This document shows, piece by piece, positions 15,102-20,494 of a DNA stretch of 20,494 nucleotides. The notes beneath the pieces were generated by a model. It was given only the letters and a program-made list of their open reading frames with translations. It was not told where the DNA came from and did no database searches. Source of the stretch: VBAS01 sp964508655 (GTDB lineage Bacteria > Bacteroidota > Bacteroidia > Chitinophagales > Chitinophagaceae); assembly GCA_964508655.1 (NCBI GenBank), contig CAZDUO010000069.1, forward strand, positions 1 to 20,494, read 5' to 3'. Within the stretch, counting starts at the first letter, position 1. Every line of letters begins with the position of its first letter. The position numbers and the translations under genes are program-made.

Positions 15102-15806
15102 TCAATTTAGTTTCAGCGCAGCATTCACAAATGTATGTCTTATGTTTTTTGAAAAAGGCGATTCAGGATCTGTCATTCGTTCCGGGTGCCATTGCACCAG
15201 GCAGAGAAATGATCTGGTTTTATCAATCCGCTCCAGCGCTTCCGCTATTCCGTCAGGCGCCGAAGCGGAGATGCGTAGTCCTTTGCCGGGGTCATCAGCA
15301 CACTGATGATGATTGCTGTTGATCCAACCTTCTTTGCTTTGCACCAAACTGTAAAACCAGGATGATGGCATAACCTCCACCGGGTGATACCTGTCTTTTC
15401 CATCAGGCAGTTTTGAATGACTGGGTTTTTTCCACGATGGTATATCGGGAATCAATGTACCTCCGTAAAAAACATTTGCAATCTGCAATCCCCGGCAGAT
15501 GCCCAGCACCGGTAGCTGGTTGGCTTCAGCGTAATCAAGTAGCTTCAGTTCAAACTCATCTCTTCTTTCATCTACATCATATTTATAGCAAAATTCAATA
15601 TGCTCCGGCTTGCCATAGAAGCGTGGATGCACATCTTCGCCACCGGTAAGCAACAGGCCACGGCATTTTTTTATGTCGTCGGCATAATTGTCACGGTAAC
15701 CAAGTTTCACCACTTCCACTTCATGGCTATATTGCAGCATCCACTTACTGTAGTTGGCATATTTGCTGCAATCAGTCACTCCAATCGTCAGTTTAGCAGA
15801 CATCAT
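15102..15806 (-). CDS. Gamma-glutamyl hydrolase, class I amidotransferase-like (PuuD-type)
   Basis: This 234-residue protein belongs to the class I glutamine-amidotransferase-like hydrolases (peptidase C26), which include PuuD. The nucleophile is C104 in LGICRGLQ, and the His-Glu pair is H207/E209 in QWHPE. A GGEDVHP segment near 55 and NSNHHQ near 163 also fit the family. PuuD cleaves gamma-glutamyl-GABA. The neighbouring genes suggest that here the enzyme cleaves gamma-glutamylglycine to glutamate and glycine. Two adjacent ATG codons (15806 and 15803) can both serve as start. The gene begins one base after the alcohol dehydrogenase stop, so translation is coupled. There is no signal peptide, consistent with a cytoplasmic catabolic enzyme rather than a secreted peptidase. 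Confidence 0.92.
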   Translation of the reverse strand: MMSAKLTIGVTDCSKYANYSKWMLQYSHEVEVVKLGYRDNYADDIKKCRGLLLTGGEDVHPRFYGKPEHIEFCYKYDVDERRDEFELKLLDYAEANQLPVLGICRGLQIANVFYGGTLIPDIPSWKKPSHSKLPDGKDRYHPVEVMPSSWFYSLVQSKEGWINSNHHQCADDPGKGLRISASAPDGIAEALERIDKTRSFLCLVQWHPERMTDPESPFSKNIRHTFVNAALKLN

Positions 15807-15807
15807 T

Positions 15808-16956
15808 CTACAGGGCTTTCAGGTAAAGTTGTTTGAAATCTTCTCTTGTTACAGGCTTCGGATTGTTGGGATGGGCAAAATCGGCATGGGCAAGGTCGGC
15901 CAGTGTTTCAATTTGCTCCTCCCTTACCCCAATATCTCGCAGGTGATGAGGGATATTTATCTGAGCATTCAGCTCAAACAAAAATTTCACCACCGCTTCA
16001 CCGGTTTCTTCTTTCAGCTCCAGCGCTCTTGCCATGCGGCGGAATTTATCTTCACAGCCTGCCATATTAAACTCCATGCCATAAGGGATATTCACTGCAT
16101 TGGCAAGCCCATGGTGTGTGTCGAGTAAAGTTGACAAAGGATGCGCCAGCGAATGCACCACACCCAGGCCTTTCTGAAAGGCGATGGCGCCCATCATGGA
16201 AGCGATCAGCATTTTGCTTCTGCTTTCCAAATCAGGGTTATTAGTTGCTTTTACCAGCGATTTTTTTATCCAATACATTCCCTCCAGCGCAATGCCTTCG
16301 CAAACGGGATGCGGCATTTTGGCCAGGAATGCTTCCATGTTGTGTGTAAGCGCATCCATTCCTGTGGCGGCGGTTATTGCAGCAGGCAGTTCCATCGTAA
16401 GCACCGGGTCGGCAAAAACAATTTTCGCCATCAGTTTGGGTGAAAAAAGAATTTTTTTCTGGTGTGTCACGTCGTCGGATATGATGGCGCTGCGTCCCAC
16501 TTCACTTCCGGTGCCGGCCGTAGTGGGGATGGTGATGAAGTGCGGGGCATCATTGGTCACAAATACATCGCCGCCTATTAAATCGTCATACTTAAACAAA
16601 TCCTCGCGGTGATTCACCCGCAGCACAATGGCACGGGCCACATCCAGTGCCGCGCCGCCGCCGATACCGATGACACAATCTCTTTCGCTCCCATCCCACA
16701 CTTCGGTGCCTTTATACACATCCGACTTCACCGGGTTTTTATGAATATCGCAAAAAATTTCCGGTGAAATATGATAACTGCGCAAATCTTCCATGATAGT
16801 TTTAAAGAAAGATAATTGTACCACATTCGAATCGGTGACCACCAGTGGTTTTTTTAAACCGTTCTGCTTCAGGTAAGCCGGCAGTTCATTCACCGCACCG
16901 GCCCCAAAGCGGATGGTGGTGGGGAAGTTGTATTGATAGATGGTGTTGATGGTCAT
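15808..16956 (-). CDS. Iron-type (group III) alcohol dehydrogenase
   Basis: This 382-residue enzyme has the usual family length and interconverts a primary alcohol and an aldehyde with NAD(P). The dinucleotide motif is GIGGGAALDVA at about 97-107, and PTTAGTGSE is near 144. The metal ligands line up with FucO as D201, H205, H268 and H282, with H272 as the additional conserved histidine, so the active site looks complete. Canonical gamma-glutamyl polyamine pathways use a flavin oxidase at this step. An alcohol dehydrogenase instead fits a hydroxylated amide such as gamma-glutamylethanolamide. The stop is one base from the hydrolase start. Upstream lies the repeat-flanked four-helix-bundle gene rather than the ligase directly, so it may rely on read-through or on a weak local promoter. 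Confidence 0.95.
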   Translation of the reverse strand: MTINTIYQYNFPTTIRFGAGAVNELPAYLKQNGLKKPLVVTDSNVVQLSFFKTIMEDLRSYHISPEIFCDIHKNPVKSDVYKGTEVWDGSERDCVIGIGGGAALDVARAIVLRVNHREDLFKYDDLIGGDVFVTNDAPHFITIPTTAGTGSEVGRSAIISDDVTHQKKILFSPKLMAKIVFADPVLTMELPAAITAATGMDALTHNMEAFLAKMPHPVCEGIALEGMYWIKKSLVKATNNPDLESRSKMLIASMMGAIAFQKGLGVVHSLAHPLSTLLDTHHGLANAVNIPYGMEFNMAGCEDKFRRMARALELKEETGEAVVKFLFELNAQINIPHHLRDIGVREEQIETLADLAHADFAHPNNPKPVTREDFKQLYLKAL

Positions 16957-16975
16957 GGATAGTTTTTTATTTTAC

Positions 16976-17014
16976 CGAACATACATCCCGATTTGATAGA
17001 ATGTTCAATTTTCA
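16976..17014 (-). promoter_or_regulatory. Possible weak promoter before alcohol dehydrogenase
   Basis: On the minus strand TATGTTCG (16983-16976) matches TAnnTTTG at 7 of 8 positions. A TTG lies 22 bp upstream and falls inside the 7-bp repeat array. Both the mismatch and the wide spacing are sub-optimal. If real, it would let the last three catabolic genes be expressed despite the inserted cassette. Confidence 0.22.
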
Positions 17015-17037
17015 ATGCTCAATATTCAATGTTCAAT
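17003..17037 (+). repeat. Array of five 7-bp repeats, left flank of four-helix gene
   Basis: Five contiguous heptads read GTTCAAT, TTTCAAT, GCTCAAT, ATTCAAT and GTTCAAT on the plus strand. They are the reverse complement of the ATTGAAN heptads on the other side of the four-helix-bundle gene, so the arrays form a long imperfect inverted repeat around it. The array ends in the short palindrome TCAATTGA. Confidence 0.85.
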
Positions 17038-17087
17038 TGACAGGCTGCTGAAACTTTAAACATTATCCTGGTTTAAAAAATATTTTT

Positions 17088-17480
17088 TTATTCATTTTTT
17101 GAATTGTCTTTAGGTTTGTCTCTGTTTTTTTTAGCTGTTTCAATACTTTTTGCAATGATGGCTATCAATTCTTCCGTTTCTTTATAAATAGGTTCTATTC
17201 TTTTTACTGGTTTAATCAAGTCCTTCTTTCTGATAATTTTCAGAGCCGTTCTGCATTCTTTGAGTTCTTTCAGTACCAGACCGAGTTTATGAATAAAATC
17301 ATTTCTTGACTCAGCAGCCTGCACTTCGCCATAATTAAATGATGGAGAAATACAGGACTTTATCAATTGCCCGGCTATATAGTTTCCAGCTCTTGTATTT
17401 GGCAGAGCTTCTACCACATCAATCATTCTGCAACTATATTCAACAAGCCTTTCCTCAAGATTATGAAGTTTATTTTCCAT
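17088..17480 (-). CDS. Four-helix-bundle protein (23S rRNA-intervening-sequence family)
   Basis: This 130-residue all-helical protein carries the NTRAGNYIAGQLIKS, NYGEVQAAESRNDFIHKL and LKELKECRTALKII segments typical of the S23/IVP family. It has a Lys/Asn-rich disordered tail. Members were first seen inside 23S rRNA intervening sequences and are common as isolated genes in Bacteroidota, with no settled function. There is no rRNA here, so this is a free-standing copy. It interrupts the catabolic cluster between the ligase and the alcohol dehydrogenase, is visibly more A+T-rich than its neighbours and is flanked by inverted heptad arrays. All of this suggests a later insertion. No role in amine catabolism is suggested. 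Confidence 0.88.
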   Translation of the reverse strand: MENKLHNLEERLVEYSCRMIDVVEALPNTRAGNYIAGQLIKSCISPSFNYGEVQAAESRNDFIHKLGLVLKELKECRTALKIIRKKDLIKPVKRIEPIYKETEELIAIIAKSIETAKKNRDKPKDNSKNE

Positions 17481-17509
17481 AAAATTCGTTTTCGGTTATA
17501 GGATTTTCA

Positions 17510-17530
17510 ATTGAACATTGAGCATTGAAT
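17510..17530 (+). repeat. Three 7-bp repeats upstream of four-helix gene
   Basis: The heptads ATTGAAC, ATTGAGC and ATTGAAT are contiguous. They share orientation with the longer array at 17602-17636 and are opposite to the array at 17003-17037. The preceding bases form the palindrome TTCAATTGAA (17506-17515), echoing the palindrome at the end of the left array. Confidence 0.75.
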
Positions 17531-17601
17531 TCAGGAATGCTCAGAATACCCCCAAAAAATCGGCGCTCACTGTTCAAAGTTTAATCCCAGCTGTTCACAT
17601 A

Positions 17602-17636
17602 ATTGAAAATTGAACTTTGAGAATTGAGCATTGAAC
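17602..17636 (+). repeat. Array of five 7-bp repeats, right flank of four-helix gene
   Basis: The heptads are ATTGAAA, ATTGAAC, TTTGAGA, ATTGAGC and ATTGAAC, ending 5 bp before the stop codon of the glutamine-synthetase-like gene. With the array at 17003-17037 it gives 35 bp inverted flanks separated by 564 bp. The transcript could fold back on itself over this length. Confidence 0.85.
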
Positions 17637-17641
17637 ATTTC

Positions 17642-19024
17642 CTAAATTATCTCAAAATACCTTTTCAACTCCCAATCTGTGATTTTTTTGTCATCCGGTT
17701 CCGAAACATCTTTCACATACTGCTGCCATTCCCATTCTCTTGTCAGGGTAAAGTGTTCAACAAAGTTCTCACCAAATAGTTCTTTGGCAATGGCTGATTC
17801 TTTCATCTTATTAGTTGCTTCTTCCAGGTTACGTGGAAGTATGCCGTATTTTGCATCTCGATAACCGTTACCGGTTGTCGGCGGTTGTTTCAGTTCCAGG
17901 TTATTTTTTATTCCATAAAGTCCCGATGCAAGGCAGGCGGCCATGGCGAGATAAGGATTGACATCGGAGCCCACCACTCTTGTTTCCAGTCGTGCTGATT
18001 TTTTATTGTTGTTCAGCACACGTAGTGCCACGGTCCGGTTATCAATCCCCCAGGTAAGTGTAGTGGGTGCCCAGGCGCCTTCCACCAGCCGCTTGTAGCT
18101 GTTGATGGTGGGTGCATACATGGGCAGAATATACGGCAGGCAATACAGCTGACCAGCCACATAACTTTTCATCAACGCACTCATCCGGTACTCATCATTT
18201 TTGTCAAAAAAAAGATTTTTTTCTGCTTTGTTATCCCACAAACTTTGATGCACATGACCGCTGCAGCCCGGCAGGTTTTCATTCCACTTGGCCATGAAGG
18301 TGGCGATGATACCATGCTTGTATGCAATTTCTTTCACTGCGGTTTTAAAAAGCGTTGCCCTGTCGGCTGCTTCTAATATATTTTCATAAACGATTGCCGC
18401 TTCATACACACCGGGTCCCGTTTCGGTATGCAAGCCTTCCAGCGGTACATCAAATTTTTTCATTAGGGTAAACAGGTCGCTCATGAAATCATTGCGGAAT
18501 GTGCTGCGCAAAATGGAATAGCCAAACATACCCGGTGAGAGGGGTGTCATGTTGCGGAATCCTTTTTGCTGAAGAGTGAAAGGAGTTTCTGCGAAATTGA
18601 ACCATTCAAACTCCTGTGAGAAAAGAGGCGTGATGCCCGCTTCCATGCACTGTGCTTCAATTTTGCGAAGCAGTTGCCGCGGGCACACAAAAAGGGGTTC
18701 ATTGTTTTCATTCACAAAATCGCCGAGGAAAAAAGGCAGGTCATCTTCCCAGGGAATTTTCCGGAACGTATTCAAATCAAGTTTTGCCAATGCATCAGGA
18801 TAGCCGGTATGCCAGCCGGTGTATTTTATATTGTCGTAAGCCGCATCGTTCATGTCCCAGCCGAAAACCACATCGCAGAAACCGAGGCGGCCTTGCATCA
18901 CGGAAAAAAATTTTTCGGTGGAAATATATTTTCCCCGCAGCACAGCATCTGTATCCGTAATCGCCAGCTTTACTTTTCCTGAAGAATGATTTTTTACATA
19001 TTCAAGGATTTGTTTTTTATTCAT
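17642..19024 (-). CDS. Glutamine-synthetase-like gamma-glutamyl-amine ligase
   Basis: This 460-residue protein belongs to the type I glutamine synthetase superfamily. Metal and ATP site motifs are SQEFEWFNF (E138/E140), ETGPGVYEAAI (E201/E208), SGHVHQSLW (H257), NSYKR (R312), DNRT (R330) and ARLETR (E347/R349). The ammonium-site loop of true glutamine synthetases (FDGSS type) is replaced by GWDMND near 55-60, and the lid region reads EGAWAPTTLTWG. This resembles PuuA/GlnA4/IpuC-type enzymes, which join glutamate to an amine instead of ammonia. Directly after an ethanolamine-type permease, with an alcohol dehydrogenase downstream, ethanolamine is the best substrate guess. The product would be gamma-glutamylethanolamide. 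The start overlaps the permease gene by 8 bp, so the two are translationally coupled. Confidence 0.92.
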   Translation of the reverse strand: MNKKQILEYVKNHSSGKVKLAITDTDAVLRGKYISTEKFFSVMQGRLGFCDVVFGWDMNDAAYDNIKYTGWHTGYPDALAKLDLNTFRKIPWEDDLPFFLGDFVNENNEPLFVCPRQLLRKIEAQCMEAGITPLFSQEFEWFNFAETPFTLQQKGFRNMTPLSPGMFGYSILRSTFRNDFMSDLFTLMKKFDVPLEGLHTETGPGVYEAAIVYENILEAADRATLFKTAVKEIAYKHGIIATFMAKWNENLPGCSGHVHQSLWDNKAEKNLFFDKNDEYRMSALMKSYVAGQLYCLPYILPMYAPTINSYKRLVEGAWAPTTLTWGIDNRTVALRVLNNNKKSARLETRVVGSDVNPYLAMAACLASGLYGIKNNLELKQPPTTGNGYRDAKYGILPRNLEEATNKMKESAIAKELFGENFVEHFTLTREWEWQQYVKDVSEPDDKKITDWELKRYFEII

Positions 19025-20336
19025 GCCGTCCGGGGTTTAAAATTTTAAAAACAACCAATGCAAGGAAAAGTATTACGAAATAGGCAATAGCCATTTGCCA
19101 GTTATAAATACACATCGCAGCCAGTGAAATTACGGCAATCACCAGGGTAATGAAGGGCATTGCCGGGTACAGCGGTGTTTTAAACGGACGATGCAGTTCA
19201 GGATATTTTTTCCGCAGGGCAAAAACAGAGATCATCGAAATGATGTACAAGGTCAGCGCACCGAAAACGGAGATGGTAATGATGATGGCTGTTTTACCTG
19301 TGAGCAATGCAATCATCCCTATAACCATATTTACGAGCAAAGAATTGGCAGGTGTTTTGAATTTTTCAGAAACCCTGCCGAGAAATGCCGGCAACTGTTT
19401 TGTTCTTCCCATTTCAAAAGTAGAGCGGCCGGCCGCCAGCAGCAAACCATGAAAAGAAGCAATAAGACCGGACAGCCCGACGATGATGAAAGTTTTTAAC
19501 CACACATCGCTTTCACCGTTAATTTTTGATAAGGCAAGGGGAAGAGGTGAATCAGAGGTTTCGCCGCTCTTCCCGTTTTTATAAACTATCGTTTCCCAGC
19601 CGGCAATGCCGACAGCGAAAACAAACACCAGCACACAGAGAACAGCAAGAGTGGTCATACTGAGGCCGAAGCCGCGGCTGATATCCTTTTGCGGGTTGAC
19701 CGATTCTTCGGCCACATTCGCTACTCCTTCGATGCCGAGAAAAAACCAGATGGCAAACGGGATGGCAGCAAAGGCTCCCTGCCAGCCATTAGGAAAAGAA
19801 TTACGGGTAAGATTTTCTGCTTTGAAAGCCGGCAATGCCAACACATAAAAGATGGCAAGCCCGATGATGGCAATGATGGTGACGGCTGTTGCAAATGATG
19901 CCGCTTCTTTTACCCCATAAATATTTATTGCTGTAAAAAGAACATAAGCAAACAGTGCAGTAGTGAGCACAGGTACCTGCGGAAAGAAAGAATTGAAATA
20001 AGCGCCGATGGCAAAGGCAATGGCCGGCGGTGCAAAAATAAATTCCACCGACTGCGCAATACCGGCGATAAAACCGGCTTCGCTTCCCAGGGCTTTCTGT
20101 GCATAATCAAAAGCGCCGCCGGCTTTGGGAATGGCGCAGGCCAGCTCGGCATAACTGAAGCTGAAGGTTACATACATCAGCATGATGACAGTGGTGGTAA
20201 TGGCCATGCCGAGGGTGCCGCCTTTTTCCAGGCCCAGGTTCCAGCCGAAGTACATGCCGGAAATAACATAGCCCACACCCAGCCCCCAGAGCATGAGGGG
20301 TGTCAACGATTTCTTCAGTCCATCGGCAGGAGTCAT
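19017..20336 (-). CDS. eat: APC-superfamily permease, ethanolamine permease type
   Basis: This 439-residue inner-membrane transporter has about 12 hydrophobic helices. The N-terminal segment LWGLGVGYVISGMYFGWNLG, then FSYAELACAIPKAGGAFDYA and QSVEFIFAPPAIA, closely resemble the ethanolamine permease (Eat) branch of the APC superfamily as I recall it. General amino-acid permeases of the superfamily are the main alternative. It should import ethanolamine by a proton- or cation-coupled mechanism. It is the first gene of the catabolic cluster and its stop overlaps the ligase start by 8 bp. I found no convincing TTG/TAnnTTTG promoter in the 111 bp upstream. Confidence 0.88.
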   Translation of the reverse strand: MTPADGLKKSLTPLMLWGLGVGYVISGMYFGWNLGLEKGGTLGMAITTTVIMLMYVTFSFSYAELACAIPKAGGAFDYAQKALGSEAGFIAGIAQSVEFIFAPPAIAFAIGAYFNSFFPQVPVLTTALFAYVLFTAINIYGVKEAASFATAVTIIAIIGLAIFYVLALPAFKAENLTRNSFPNGWQGAFAAIPFAIWFFLGIEGVANVAEESVNPQKDISRGFGLSMTTLAVLCVLVFVFAVGIAGWETIVYKNGKSGETSDSPLPLALSKINGESDVWLKTFIIVGLSGLIASFHGLLLAAGRSTFEMGRTKQLPAFLGRVSEKFKTPANSLLVNMVIGMIALLTGKTAIIITISVFGALTLYIISMISVFALRKKYPELHRPFKTPLYPAMPFITLVIAVISLAAMCIYNWQMAIAYFVILFLALVVFKILNPGRHE

Positions 20337-20447
20337 GTATTATGGTGTGATAAATAAAAATAGGTTTTTTCTATTAATGCGGGAAGTAAGACAGGAGTAG
20401 TGTGAACATGAATAAGAACAGGTTGTTTTTATGATTGTAAAAAAATT

Positions 20448-20494
20448 TTAACCCGGTAATACCTGTAAACCCGCCTGCACAAAGGCTTCGGCAG
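20448..20494 (-). CDS. Possible C-terminal end of an upstream gene (partial)
   Basis: The last 47 bases read on the minus strand as AEAFVQAGLQVLPG followed by TAA at 20450-20448. The codons are normal for this genome, but 14 residues are too few to recognise a family. The gene would run in the same direction as the permease, 111 bp upstream of it. Confidence 0.25.
   Translation of the reverse strand, partial: AEAFVQAGLQVLPG

Noticed and set aside
17088..17480. Diversity-generating retroelement accessory protein (Avd-like four-helix bundle)
   Set aside because: The fold family is related, but no reverse transcriptase, template repeat or variable repeat is visible nearby.
17003..17636. CRISPR array
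   Set aside because: The repeats are contiguous 7-mers without spacers, and no cas gene is present.
13711..20336. Putrescine (Puu) pathway as the meaning of the cluster
   Set aside because: No PuuB-type flavin oxidase is present, and the permease resembles the ethanolamine branch. The alcohol dehydrogenase fits a hydroxyl substrate better. It remains the main alternative.
13711..20336. Classical eut microcompartment locus
   Set aside because: There are no ammonia-lyase subunits, shell proteins or EutT/EutJ-like genes. Only the permease and general dehydrogenases overlap in function.

Overview
The window looks like a chromosomal segment of a Bacteroidota bacterium, most likely in or near the Chitinophagaceae. 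The reasons are a periplasmic-propeller hybrid histidine kinase, LytS/LytTR pairs, a four-helix-bundle (23S rRNA-intervening-sequence type) protein, weak Shine-Dalgarno sequences and one good TTG-N20-TAnnTTTG promoter. The taxon is inferred from gene content only. Every convincing gene lies on the minus strand, so transcription runs from high to low coordinates. No RNA genes, transposases or CRISPR arrays were seen.

Right part (20336 to 13711): a catabolic gene cluster. In transcription order it encodes an ethanolamine-type permease, a glutamine-synthetase-like ligase, a small four-helix-bundle protein, an iron-type alcohol dehydrogenase, a class I amidotransferase-like gamma-glutamyl hydrolase and an aldehyde dehydrogenase. 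Together these fit a gamma-glutamylation route for ethanolamine. Ethanolamine is imported and ligated to glutamate, the alcohol is oxidised to aldehyde and then acid, and gamma-glutamylglycine is hydrolysed to glutamate and glycine. No B12-dependent lyase or microcompartment gene is present. The four-helix-bundle gene interrupts the cluster and is flanked by inverted arrays of a degenerate 7-bp repeat.

Middle part (13436 to 10439): a probable four-gene operon with its own promoter. It encodes a LiaF-like membrane protein, a DUF4288-like small protein, a LytS-type membrane histidine kinase and a LytTR response regulator. It resembles an envelope-stress sensing unit.

Left part (10214 to beyond position 1): a giant 2705-residue hybrid sensor kinase, then a stand-alone CheY-like receiver and a GAF-containing class III nucleotide cyclase cut by the window edge. 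The kinase has a periplasmic propeller, a Y_Y_Y domain, one membrane helix, eight tandem GAF domains, a kinase core, one intact receiver and one degenerate, shortened receiver. The GAF array is a protein and DNA repeat with a 525-531 bp period and a recognisable internal duplication order. The gene order suggests a phosphorelay linked to a cyclic-nucleotide second messenger, but the link is inferred from position only.
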